From contig CM068839.1 in NCBI GenBank assembly GCA_028554795.2, positions 89,190,182 through 89,254,181 on the forward strand: a stretch of 64,000 bases of DNA, written 5' to 3'. The notes under the pieces were generated by a model, which saw nothing but the letters and a program-made list of their open reading frames with translations, ran no database searches and was not told the DNA's origin. This stretch comes from Sinohyriopsis cumingii (Eukaryota; Mollusca; Bivalvia; Unionida; Unionidae). Position numbers and translations under genes: made by a program. Below are positions 42,448 through 52,031 of this stretch, piece after piece (position 1 is the first letter of the stretch; each line of letters starts with the position of its first letter).

Positions 42448-42999
42448 TTAACCAATCAACTTTAACTGCCTTAAGCCTTTGCCACGGCCAAGGCCTACTT
42501 CTGATGATTGGGTTGAAATCACTAAGGGTGGTACGATAGGCTTAGTCACAGGGTTGGCGTGTTTAGCTCGGGAAGGTCGTATTCTCTTCGGTCGTGATAA
42601 AGAAGTCTGATACATTTGTTTCAGACTTCTTAACTCCGCTAAAATGTCCAACAGTACCGTAGCCGTTTGATTTTCACCCTCTTGTTTCTTTGCTGCTACT
42701 TCTTCTTCTTGTTGTTTTTTTCTTACCTCTTCTTGTTGCTGTTGCTGTTGCTGTAGGAGAAAAGCTTGTTCCGCTTCCTTTTGTCGTTGCATAAATTTCT
42801 CCAATTCTTCTTTCTGTCTCTGTCTAAAATTCTCCACTTGCGGTAATGAAGAAGGTAACGAAGGTTCCGGAACAAATTCTTGCGAGGTAAGAAAATCCAC
42901 AAAATCCCAATGTACCTCTTCTGAAAGTAAGTCCGGGTTCCCTTGGGCAGTCTCCCCTGCTGGTGCACCCCAATGGATCGTTTTCTGAGTTTCCGTCAT
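42448..42999 (-). CDS. Polinton 1 accessory protein D, glutamine-rich coiled coil
   Basis: 183 aa from the ATG at 42999. The acidic N terminus MTETQKTIHWGAPAGE is followed by a Gln/Glu-rich coil with seven consecutive Q, a leucine-rich stretch (TATVLLDILAELRSLKQMYQ) and a basic tail (RPKRIRPSRAKH). Function unknown. It shares the histone-type 3' signal with genes A-C and E. It is divergent from gene E with a 219-bp shared promoter. Confidence 0.7.
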   Translation of the reverse strand: MTETQKTIHWGAPAGETAQGNPDLLSEEVHWDFVDFLTSQEFVPEPSLPSSLPQVENFRQRQKEELEKFMQRQKEAEQAFLLQQQQQQQEEVRKKQQEEEVAAKKQEGENQTATVLLDILAELRSLKQMYQTSLSRPKRIRPSRAKHANPVTKPIVPPLVISTQSSEVGLGRGKGLRQLKLIG

Positions 43000-43218
43000 G
43001 TTGAATCACTGTCGCATAGATAGACTGCACACAAGCGCTAACGAATCTATATAGACCACGTGACGTCACAGACTGTTCTCTTCGGATTGGATGCGAGCTG
43101 ACTGAATTTTGTAACGCGTGTTCGGATTGGTGAATGAATTCAATCCGTTTCAATCCTTCCTGTACCTATAAATAAGCGCAGTTCACTGCATTGATTCACC
43201 TATTCTCGTCGCTTCAAG
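43000..43218. promoter_or_regulatory. Divergent promoter of genes D and E
   Basis: Contains TATATAG on the minus side (43047-43054) and TATAAATA on the plus side (43167-43174), each 45-55 bp from its ATG. Between them, CCACGTGACGTCAC (about 43057-43070) joins an E-box (CACGTG) and a CRE palindrome (TGACGTCA). CGGATTGG occurs twice (inverted CCAAT-type). Confidence 0.65.
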
Positions 43219-43455
43219 ATGTGGACCACAGTTGAGTCATCCACCCTTGTGTCTTCCATGATGTTTAGGACGGACATGCTCATGTATGTCAGGTCCAAGT
43301 GGACTGTTGTTGATAGGACAGATACTAGTCAATGGATGAGGAGAGTTTACATAGAAAGACAAGGATGTCTCAAGAGGGTACTTGTGTATGGACCGGCAGT
43401 TAGAAGGAGTTTAAGAAGAACAAGAAGAAGATGTGACAGATGCCATCTATGTTAA
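43219..43455 (+). CDS. Polinton 1 accessory protein E, Arg/Cys tail
   Basis: 78 aa starting MWTTVESSTLVSSMMFRTDM, ending in RRSLRRTRRRCDRCHLC. The C terminus is strongly basic with a CxxCxxC cluster. Function unknown. TATA box 45-52 bp upstream; a perfect histone-type stem-loop starts 18 bp after the stop, within the right TIR. Confidence 0.65.
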   Translation: MWTTVESSTLVSSMMFRTDMLMYVRSKWTVVDRTDTSQWMRRVYIERQGCLKRVLVYGPAVRRSLRRTRRRCDRCHLC

Positions 43456-43467
43456 TATTAACATAAA

Positions 43468-43743
43468 CCCAAAGGCCCTTTTCAGGGCCAGCCATATTTC
43501 TCGAAAAGAGATAGCCTTTCAATTGCCTACCCCTTTTTTAAAAAAATTTAAAAAAAAAAAAATCCCATGTTCAATTCCCCTAGAGGCTAGAGTGACCCAA
43601 GACTTTTTCCCATGTTAAATTCCCCTTGAGGCTAGAGTGTCCCACGATTTTTCTCCATGTTAAATTTCCATTGAGGCTAGAGTGTCCCAGGGGTCTCTGT
43701 AATGCTAATTCCCATTGAGGCTAGGGTATCCCACTTAACTACT
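43468..43743 (-). repeat. Polinton 1 right terminal inverted repeat
   Basis: Complement of the left repeat, ending ...CCACTTAACTACT followed by the ACTGCA duplication. Contains the same 45-bp tandem units and, at its inner end, an intact stem-loop. Confidence 0.93.
43474..43489 (+). terminator. Histone-type 3' stem-loop in right TIR, ends gene E
   Basis: GGCCCTTTTCAGGGCC with perfect 6-bp stem and TTTC loop, preceded by CCCAAA, followed by AGCCA and, 12 nt on, CGAAAAGAGATAGCC. Oriented outward with the gene E transcript. Confidence 0.88.
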
Positions 43744-43749
43744 ACTGCA
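43744..43749. repeat. Right target-site duplication of Polinton 1 (ACTGCA)
   Basis: Exact copy of 26013-26018, directly after the right terminal repeat. Confidence 0.92.
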
Positions 43750-43980
43750 GAAGGCGTTCTGTACTATTTATTAAATAAAAGATATCAATACAACTAAGAA
43801 GGGAAGTAAAGACTGCCCTGAAAATATATTTCCCATGGAACATAAACCCTAGTGAATGTATAACATAAACCAGCTGTTGGTGTGTGTCAGTTCTAATCCA
43901 GTGTGGAATATCTGATTACCTTTACTGTCAAGTGATATTACAAAGCTAATTAGATTAAAGCTTACACTACGAACATGGGG

Positions 43981-44287
43981 ACCTCCCCGGTGGCCTAGTG
44001 GTTAGAGCGTCCGCTTCAGATGCGGGAGTTCGTGCGTTCGATCTCCGGCCGAGTCATACGCCAGACTTACAAATATGGTGCATACAGCTGCCTCGTTTGG
44101 CACTCAGCATTAAGAGGTTAGTGTTAGGACTGGTCGGCCTGATTTCAGGATAATGTGACTCGGTGGGACATCATGCTACATGTCTGCGGCATGATGCCCC
44201 AATGCTAGACATCACTGTAAACTGCCACACTGCAGACATCGTAGCGATATGACTGAAAAATTGTTAAAGCTACGTTAAAAATCCAAT

Positions 44288-44316
<29 letters not shown>
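43981..44316 (+). mobile_element. tRNA-derived SINE, copy 2
   Basis: tRNA-like head with A-box (TGGCCTAGTGGTTAGAGCG) and B-box-like GTTCGATCTCC, a body sharing most of its sequence with 5190-5549 (for example GCATGATGCCCCAATGCTAG), and a (CA)n tail at 44287-44315. It lies 230 bp outside Polinton 1. Confidence 0.82.
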
Positions 44317-44319
<3 letters not shown>

Positions 44320-45198
44320 TGGGGACAGTGTTATGGGCTCAATATTTTATAGCGCTATACGTGGTTATGGCGTCAAACAGGTATGATAATGTTAAAATGT
44401 ATATCTACCATCCAAACACACCACATATACTATACAGCACCCGCTTTTGATTAACACACACACACGTGAGAAAAAAAATCACCCCCATCCCTAATATGTG
44501 TTTATATCACCTGTTCATTAAAATGTGCAATTTTGCTGCATGCAAAATTTTTTCGGAACAAACTTGTGTATACTTTAGACCAATACTGGTAGTTAGTGAC
44601 AGCCATATCTTCAAAATGGCCACGGGACTGAGGGTTGTGCTATTCCACGTGCATTTACAAGTCGCCAAACACAGAATTAGCCCCGGAAATATAATGTACA
44701 TGTTACCAAATGAACCATTCAGAAGACAGTAGCTCTGCACCCGCGAGAAATACGGGTAAGTGTATAAATGTACACTGATGTATGCAGCCATAATTTGTCT
44801 GCAGATTGTTGCATGTTTTAATGAATAGGTGATATCAGCCCTGAACCACCAATCAATATCATCGCAGGCGAGGGGTTGATTATCGGCCTTTCAAAACACC
44901 AGCCGAAAGAAGATAGAAAAGGTCGTCGTCTTGCAACCATATTTACTGAGAATACATTTGAACTATTTCTGTATTTATATCTATACTGTGTGCTTAAATT
45001 TGGCCGTCATTGACGGTAACGCCTACCTAAATTGTATCATAATTCTAAGGAGTAAACAAAAAGATCTGTGTTTTCCCAAGGAAATTCTACTGTGCTTTAA
45101 GTCATGTGAAATTAGTATACTTTATAATGAGAAAACACATGAACAGTAGTCTTCCTTTCGTTAAAGTTTATGTTTTGATTTTAAATGCTAGCAGGGTT
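44317..45198. other. Host intergenic sequence
   Basis: No gene, RNA or repeat that I can support. Open frames of 70-95 codons occur on both strands but without domains, codon bias or splice context. Confidence 0.5.
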
Positions 45199-45445
45199 TG
45201 TAGCACCATCTAGCGGCTTAATTTTAAGTCACGTGGTTCCGCCTGTTGAGTATATATAAAAGCCAACTGTATTTGCAATGGTGTTGTAATGTGATGCGTT
45301 GTAGTGTGAAGACGTCCCAGCAATATAAATACCTAGCCGGAGCAAGTACATTTGGCCGTAGTTAGCCGAACAGGAAAGGGCCAGACCAAAGAATCTCAGG
45401 AGGACGGGGACTAGGTCTTTCGTCGACCAAAACAGTGGTGCTACA
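45199..45445 (+). mobile_element. Short LTR of a retrotransposon
   Basis: Starts TGTAGCACCA and ends TGGTGCTACA, a perfect 10-bp inverted pair with TG...CA ends, and contains TATATATAAAAGCC at about 45248-45261. The 247-bp length and TATA placement suit a Ty3/gypsy-type LTR. No flanking duplication or second LTR is seen, so it may be a solo or broken copy. No gag or pol frame follows. Confidence 0.55.
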
Positions 45446-46722
45446 ATGCTCGTTCAAGAAGCACGAAATTCTTGTTATCACGGCCTTGCAAAAATACAGA
45501 GTAAATGAATATCTCTCTTTCTCATCAATTCGTCTCTCCGTCGATCTTGAGTGAGTGACGACCCGCGCCAACGACTCAGTCGACGATTTAGACTACGACT
45601 CAGTGGGCGACCCACAACACGACCCAGTCGATGCCTTAGCATGGGATCCAGAACACAGACAAGCCTACGATCTAGTTGACGACCAGGTGGCAACAAGAAG
45701 CCAGGAAAGCGACGGTATCCAGCTGTGATAGAAATCTGTCACACTCTGGAGCGCTGATCTTCGGATAGAAGTGGTGAACTTTGGCTTAACTACTGATAGA
45801 TACCGCGGGGTATCACTCCAACATAAACACCTATCCTAAAGAACCCGAAATAGCGAGACTCGGGGTATTGTAGCCAAGTGAATCAGTCGCTTGGAATCTT
45901 TGATCCGACTTTGTAGTTTTGTTTATCTATCATACTAGAGGGAATATTTAAACCATTCATTGGAATTACTAAAGTAATCATTGATTGGATTAACACATTA
46001 TTTGGGGATTTTTGTGAATAATTCAAAGGCAGTCTGGATGGCACCTTTGGTATATCAGTACATTCAAGATTAATGGCACATTATGACATTCAAGACTCTT
46101 GGTACATCTGGATATTCAAAATTCTTAGTACATCATGACATTCAACATTCTTGGAATTCATTCGGAACATATGTACTCGTGTTGGAACATTTAGGATTTT
46201 TGAGATTGCATTCATAATAATCCGTCTTTCAAATGTTCACTTTATAACTTAGATATATTAATTGCTTGTTGAACTTTACTTAAATTGTTGGTTTTAGTTC
46301 CTTTCTGTTACTTATGTTTAAGACTAGTCATAGCAAACCTCATACAGTTATTAAGGTATGGGGCAATTCTGTGGGTTCATTTTCAATATTTGCCATCTTT
46401 TTTCACTAGCCCTGATAGCCTGGTCTTAGGGCCACCTTATAGTCTTTAATTTAACACGGGTGAGAGGTCGTGGATCATTTACGAGGGTTTACAACTTCTT
46501 TTGTTACATATATTTGTTGTGACTCATGGATCTCAGCACCAGAAAGTAGTGGTTCTAAGAAAGCACACGTTTTTTGTTGTTATTGTTGTGGTTACTATGA
46601 GAGTTATGTTTAATGCCATTGATTATATAGATATCATCACCGCATAAAGTACATGTAAATACTCTTTTTTATTTTCTATCAATAAAAAACAACAATATTT
46701 CTTCCAAAAATCAGCATATTAT

Positions 46723-46723
<1 letters not shown>
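45446..46723. other. Host or decayed-element sequence after the LTR
   Basis: Arg-rich open frames occur near 45480-45720 on both strands, and the sequence 45700-45900 is GC-richer than its surroundings; both could be an LTR-element leader. Nothing is firm enough to name as a gene. Confidence 0.4.
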
Positions 46724-46767
<44 letters not shown>

Positions 46768-46779
46768 TAATAATAATAG
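46724..46779. repeat. (TAA)n microsatellite
   Basis: About 16 TAA units with one interruption, followed by GAAGAAGAAG. Confidence 0.9.
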
Positions 46780-46916
46780 GAAGAAGAAGAAGAAGCACCT
46801 GTAACTCAAAACAGTAATACCAACCAACAAACAATAACAAACATGAACATATTTACAGTGTTAAGATACGTCAAGAGATAGCCATAATGTTCCCAAAATG
46901 ATCTATTATATGATAA

Positions 46917-47605
46917 TTTCAAGAGCTCTCAAGATCAAAACAAGTCACTAAATGTTCTAAAGGAAATCCAAGACTGCGTTGATGTAGAAAATACACACTA
47001 TATTATCCACACACCACGGAATCTGATCACTGTAATCTCATATTATTGAATCGAGTCGATACAGCATTTCTTCTTATAATGCCAATTACGTCATCTTGCA
47101 GAGGAGATAGTCCATATGAATCAAAATTACTCCACATAGTGATCGTTGGGAAAGCATATAGCAATCCAGCTTGGTTCCTGGTCGATGACTATCATTGTGT
47201 TGATGACATAGGTGTAACCCTCTTTACGTTGAGAAAATTCATCTTCAGCACACGCCACAGGATTCCAAGAAGATGTATACGAACTGTGAGCCAGAAGGTT
47301 ACGAAGTCCCCTGGTATCCATTATGTTTCATTTTGTGTTTTCACCGGATCGGAACTCGGAGCCAATGGTGAAGGCTTTCACTCCCACTCGTTGTATCGGA
47401 TACTTGGCTGTCGTTCTGCTCAAAGTTCGACTGATGTCATTAACCCACTTTAGGTAAGACTTCCAAACGGCGCATGGGAAGTCTGGCTTCTTCGATGATG
47501 TTTTTGTATTCGATAGCATTGACCATCAAAATGAACAAGGCACTACTTCGATTCAGTCTCAGGCGTACGTCCACTCCTTTCAACAGATACTCGTCTTCAG
47601 GGGCG
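46917..47605 (-). pseudogene. Relic of another Polinton: capsid and protease fragments
   Basis: On the minus strand, 47345-47600 matches the middle of the element-1 major capsid protein (NDISRTLSRTTAKYPI), and immediately after it 46920-47321 matches the element-1 protease from its start codon (MDTRGLRNLLAHSSYTSSWN, later NFDSYGL). Several stops and frame changes are present, and the sequence that should separate the two genes is missing. It is an older, internally deleted relative of element 1, not a displaced piece of it, because the sequences have diverged. Confidence 0.8.
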
Positions 47606-47793
47606 GATTAAGACTCTGGGCGGGACCCGGGAAAGTAAGATATAGATTTTCAAATACACCTTGAAAGCTTCCCATGAACTTCATTTTTATATTACTTTTA
47701 CACGCACACGGATATTTACTTGACCGAGCGGTTGTCAAACCTTGGCGCGATTCTCACTAGGAGTCATAAGTTTACCCCGACTTTCCAAAGACT
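47606..47793. other. Short flank between Polinton relic and MITE
   Basis: Starts GCGGATTAAGACTCTGGGCG (preceded by CAGGG), a form often seen at the end of non-autonomous DNA transposons, but no partner end could be found. Confidence 0.3.
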
Positions 47794-47795
47794 TA

Positions 47796-48050
47796 GCAGC
47801 AGAGAGGGCGAACAGACCATATGATTCCGACAAACAGATAAAACAAACAAAAAATAAAATCTCATAGAAAGGTCCAGATTTTCACAAATAAACGTTTCCT
47901 TGAGATGATTTTATTTTTTGTTGAAACCAACCCCATCAATAAAACCTTAGTTCGAAAAGATAGCTGAAAAATAAAGTACTCTACGTATTTATTTATTTTT
48001 TTTTGTTTAATTACTGGACGACCAACGTTGGTAGGCGCCCTCTCTGCTGC
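47796..48050. mobile_element. Small MITE with TA target sites
   Basis: The 15-bp ends GCAGCAGAGAGGGCG and CGCCCTCTCTGCTGC are inverted copies flanked by TA on each side (47794-47795 and 48051-48052), as for Tc1/mariner-type insertions. The inside is AT-rich and non-coding. It lies only 35 bp before the first gene of element 2, so it may have landed at or in that element's left end. Confidence 0.55.
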
Positions 48051-48084
48051 TATATTAATTAAAAAATTGTTATGTTAAAAAATA

Positions 48085-49119
48085 ATGGTACATCCAGAAT
48101 CTCATACTGCAAGAATAGCACGAGAACGATTAGAAGCAATTAAAAAATTTCTTCCCGTGCGAGATTCATTTAGAAAAAATCTACAAGCGCAACAAGAAGC
48201 ACAAGTTACTACGAAGAAGACACTAAAAAACTGTTTAAGCCCGTCACTGCAGCTACTGAACAAGTTACAACAGTCATCAAGGAGGATCTTCTTCCGGTAT
48301 CAAAACAAACAGCAGAACAAACCGAAAAAATAGCAAGAAGAACTAAACAAAGAAGATTTTACGAGATCTTCCACCTGGCATAGCCATGGAAATAGCTGCG
48401 GCTCAACCTCCACCTCTTGGTGAGGAAATACTTGAAGAAATTGGAAAACTTCGTGCTGAAGTCGCCGACGTGCAAAAAGAGCATGCACGTAAACCCGAAC
48501 TAGTAGAAAAAAACGCAGATTTGATTGCAAAATTTAGGGAAGGATTTGCTGAAGAAATTAGAAATACTAAAGAAGAACAATTACCCGAGGTAATATTAAA
48601 TAGCATATTTAATAAATCTAGTATTTTAAACCCCCATCATGAAAAAATGAATGATGATAAACTTATTAAATATATATATCGCGTATATTACAACAAAAAA
48701 CAAGCTAAAGGTCAAAAATATGAAATTATTAAAGAAGAAGTAGAAAAACTTAGAGGGGGACTGAAACAACAAGAACAACTCTCCCAGCTTCAGCTTCCTC
48801 CACCTATGCGACAAATAGAACAAAAACAATCTTCTCATTCGCCGATGATTCGAAAATTAAAGAAATTTTTGGAGTAACACCATCTAAGAAATCAGACGAA
48901 GGAGCTACTGGCAGTGGTCTGGGAAATAATTTTTTTTGTCCTGATAATATCATTAATGATGTGTCACGGTTAGAGGTTCTCATAGGAGGAAAACGTACCG
49001 GAAATAATTCACCAGAAATAATTAATGAAGCATCTGATATTTGTCGGCGATTATTTCAAGGTGGTATCATGGATATCGGCGTTTACCGAGAACATATCGA
49101 TGAACTTGCTGATGACTAG
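48085..49119 (+). pseudogene. Virion coiled-coil protein gene of element 2, several frameshifts
   Basis: The ATG at 48085 opens MVHPESHTARIARERLEAIK, a start I recall from arthropod and other animal Polintons. The coding signal then moves between frames: about 48085-48205, 48205-48382, 48370-48830 (LGEEILEEIGKLRAEVADVQ) and 48820-49119 (IKEIFGVTPSKKSDEG to IDELADD, TAG at 49117-49119). Each change needs only a small indel. The composition is helical and charged. Probably a structural or core component; exact role unknown. Confidence 0.65.
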
Positions 49120-49130
49120 TTGTTAGATAA

Positions 49131-49583
49131 ATGGTAAATAAAAATAAGATGATCATACATGATAATCATCGTAAACCCATGCAGGTCAGAGCGGTAAACT
49201 CACGATTACCAATCTACAGAGCTACTTACGGAGATGGACTTGGTGATGTTATTCAGGGATTATTTACAAGGATAGCTCCAAAAGCAATACCTGTTGCAAA
49301 ACAATTATCGATGAAGGCTATCGATGTTGTTCGTGATAAAGCTCCTGGAGCAATTCTCCATGTTGCTGGTAAGGCGTTCTCGGCAATCAAAGAAAGACTA
49401 GCACGATTATTGCGACGAAAACAACAACCACCGGTGAAACTGGCAAGAACTGAGTTGATGCCCGCAGACGTAAGTAAAATAATAAATCAGGCTGCAAATC
49501 AAAAACTAGCGGCGATATCTGAAGAAGCAGAAAAAAATATAACAGCAAATTTAATAGCAGGAAGCGGTCTTCGTCGACGATGA
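49131..49583 (+). CDS. Basic virion core protein of element 2
   Basis: 150 aa, MVNKNKMIIHDNHRKP at the start, then YRATYGDGLGDVIQGLFTRI, a GDGLGD amphipathic motif equivalent to the GHGLGD segment of the element-1 core protein at 31245. The middle is basic (ERLARLLRRKQQPP) and the end is GSGLRRR. Lies just before the major capsid gene, as in element 1. Likely the pVI/pX-like core protein. Confidence 0.7.
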   Translation: MVNKNKMIIHDNHRKPMQVRAVNSRLPIYRATYGDGLGDVIQGLFTRIAPKAIPVAKQLSMKAIDVVRDKAPGAILHVAGKAFSAIKERLARLLRRKQQPPVKLARTELMPADVSKIINQAANQKLAAISEEAEKNITANLIAGSGLRRR

Positions 49584-49615
49584 TCATCATTTGAAAAATG
49601 GTAACTATAATAAAA

Positions 49616-51061
49616 ATGTTCAAGCGCGAATCAGACCCAGCATTTGATATGGAGGCACCTGTCCTTAAGTACGAATCTATACGTGATTATCAGTTTTATT
49701 CTTATGACGCAAGACAACCAAATCAGCGGGGGAGAATCGAATTACAGGTTCATGATACAAGTAGATATTTCTTGCCCGCTGAGGCGTTTATTGAAGTAGA
49801 AGGTAGACTTGTAACGAATGTTGTAGCTAATACGCCATATGGTATCAATTTGCGTGTTGGTTTTGTCAACAACGGCATTATGGCGTTGTTTGATAGCGCC
49901 ACATACATGATTGATGGAAAAAATATTGAATCAATTCAGAAAGATGTTGATGTTGCCACAACAATAATTGGTCTAGCGAGATATTCTGACGACTTCACAA
50001 GATCGGCCGGTCCAACAATGATGTTTGCTAAGGATATTACCAACAACGCTGATCATGTTCAGTATACTAAATTACTGACACCACAAAATACTGCAGTTAA
50101 TCCACAACCAGTTGATTTTGAACACGCAGACAGACCAGGTGCTGATTTTGATATTGTAAAAAATGTTAATGCGACTTACAACCTAGGATTTGCAACGCGC
50201 CGAACAGCGCTGTCGGGAGATAGTAGAAATTTTTCATGTGCAATTCCACTGTCTCACATCTTTGGATTTTGCAGAAATGTTAGAAAGGTCATCTTTGGAG
50301 CTAAACACGCAATTGTGCTCGTAAGAAAAGGTGATGATAATGATGCAATCTGGCGAGGTGCTGGTGTTGCTGATGGTAAAGTAAATATATCAAAACTTTC
50401 ATTGTGGATGCCAGTAATGACTCCATCTATTACTGAAGAACAAAAATTACTCTCTTTTATGGATCAAGGCGGTAAATCTTTGCTATCATGGTTAACAGTA
50501 ACCACAGATGCTATTCAAAGTTCTGTTGTTGGTTTATTTACATGGCATATAGCATCACAGCAAGGTGTTTCTGCACCACGACATATTTTTATTGCGCTGC
50601 AAGATAATGCTAGGATAAATAATCAAGAACGTTCACATATGATATTTGACAATCTTGACGTTAATGAAGTTTCCTTACGGATAAATGGACATCAAGAACC
50701 AGCTGAAGATATATTGTAAAATTTTGATCAAAATCACGTAGCGCGTGCATATCATCGTTTAATGTCATTCATGGGACGTGATCAAAATATAGATACTGGT
50801 TTGCAAATATCACAACTAGATTTTACAGGTTTATATCCGATTTATTACTTTTCGTTGGAACATATTGATTTATCCAAGCAATCTGTCGTTGATATACACT
50901 TTCGAGCTCGTGTTAATGGCCTGCCACAAATCGCGGTTGGTCCACCGGTTGTACATGGTTATTATAGAGCAATCGCGGTCATACTTAGCAATAAAGCCAT
51001 GTTACTTGAAGGTGGTAGTGGTCGAATGAGGGTCGTTGATGCACCGGTGGAAAATATTTAA
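49616..51061 (+). pseudogene. MCP: Major capsid protein of element 2, interrupted by TAA
   Basis: From the ATG at 49616 (MFKRESDPAFDMEAPVLKYE) the frame is open to TAA at 50717-50719, then stays open in the same frame to 51061, for 481 codons in all. LFDSATYMIDGKNIESI and VRKVIFGAKHAIVLVRKGDD are typical of double-jelly-roll capsid proteins of arthropod-type Polintons and adintoviruses. The stop removes about the last 115 residues, including the segment with RAYHRLM and YPIYYFSLEHIDLSK. It is otherwise uninterrupted, so the lesion may be recent. Confidence 0.8.
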
Positions 51062-51095
51062 TCATGTTATTTAGAAAAATATATTTTATATAAAA

Positions 51096-52013
51096 ATGTC
51101 GTATGGTCATGTTAATGTTACTCTGACTCCTGGTCAGGTAAAAAAGCTTCAATCAAAAACCGCCAACAAATGCGGAACTAAAATATCACTAAAACGAGAT
51201 CAGATTGGTGGTGGTCCAAACAAATTATCGCTGACAAATAATCAGATTAAACATTTCAATAAAGCCCTGGAATCAAAAACTGGAGTTCAAATACATCTTT
51301 CTCCGAGCGCTATAAAAGATATGATTAAAATAGATGGATTTTTCCCACTATTAGCTGCAATACCAGCACTACTTGCAGCAAAAGCTGCTGCGTTACCTGC
51401 GATAGCCGCAGCTGCTGCACCGGTGTTAGCAAAAGCTGCTGCGTTAGGTGTTGCTGGAGCGGCGGGTAAAAAAGTTTTCGAAAAAATTACTGGTGGACGA
51501 TATAACAAAAAAAGGACGTGGTCTAAGATTACCCGGATCTCGCTGGGGAAGAGGTCTGAGGCTTCCACGTTAGATACTCCAGCACCAAATTTTGATTTAC
51601 TTGATGCCGCTAAAAAATTAAAAATAAAAGCCTTTAGAGGTGTTTTTATGCGAGATCAATTACCAAAACAACCAAACAAACTCGAAACAGGTATTATTAA
51701 TCTCGATGAACGTTCTGGACCCGGTACTCACTGTGTATCATACGCGGTTGATCCACGTGGAATTGTTTATTTTGATTCGTACGGGTTAGCTCCACCCGCT
51801 GAATTTATCAAGTATGTCGCACCACTCCACGCTAGAACCTCTGGTTGTAAAGTTTGGTATTCAACGCTACCCACACAAACAATGACAGATCCGCCAATAT
51901 GCGGCCGTGAAGTAATTAATGTACTCGACGCTATATCAAAATCATCCAAACCACCACATAAAGTCGTGCATGATTATACAAGTAACCGATTCGTTTCGCG
52001 TAAAGCGTTTTAA
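51096..52013 (+). CDS. PRO: Minor virion protein fused in frame to adenain-like protease
   Basis: 305 aa. Residues 1-135 are a virion protein with an ordered N terminus (MSYGHVNVTLTPGQVKKLQS) and an Ala-rich hydrophobic region (AALPAIAAAAAPVLAKAAAL). Residues about 165-305 are a cysteine protease: GPGTHCVSYA (His212), IVYFDSYG (Asp227), PPICGREV (Cys269). In related elements these are separate genes. At 51506-51512 there is an A7 run; in another frame, 51513-51570 encodes GRGLRLPGSRWGRGLRLPR and a stop, the usual end of the first protein. The fusion therefore probably results from a 1-nt slip, but the protease has no ATG of its own. Confidence 0.75.
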   Translation: MSYGHVNVTLTPGQVKKLQSKTANKCGTKISLKRDQIGGGPNKLSLTNNQIKHFNKALESKTGVQIHLSPSAIKDMIKIDGFFPLLAAIPALLAAKAAALPAIAAAAAPVLAKAAALGVAGAAGKKVFEKITGGRYNKKRTWSKITRISLGKRSEASTLDTPAPNFDLLDAAKKLKIKAFRGVFMRDQLPKQPNKLETGIINLDERSGPGTHCVSYAVDPRGIVYFDSYGLAPPAEFIKYVAPLHARTSGCKVWYSTLPTQTMTDPPICGREVINVLDAISKSSKPPHKVVHDYTSNRFVSRKAF

Positions 52014-52031
52014 ACAACAGGTCTTATTATA

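Larger units (their letters stand above)
26019..43743. mobile_element. Polinton/Maverick element 1 with both ends
   Basis: A 17,725-bp virus-like self-synthesising DNA transposon. Terminal inverted repeats start AGTAGTTAAG and carry internal 45-bp tandem units; both sides show the ACTGCA duplication. The gene set is protein-primed PolB, retroviral-type integrase, FtsK/HerA ATPase, adenain-like protease, double-jelly-roll major capsid, minor capsid, core protein, membrane proteins and several unknown proteins. Most structural and replication genes run leftward; two small genes at the right run rightward. Several genes carry single stops or frameshifts, so this copy is probably not fully functional. 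Confidence 0.96.
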
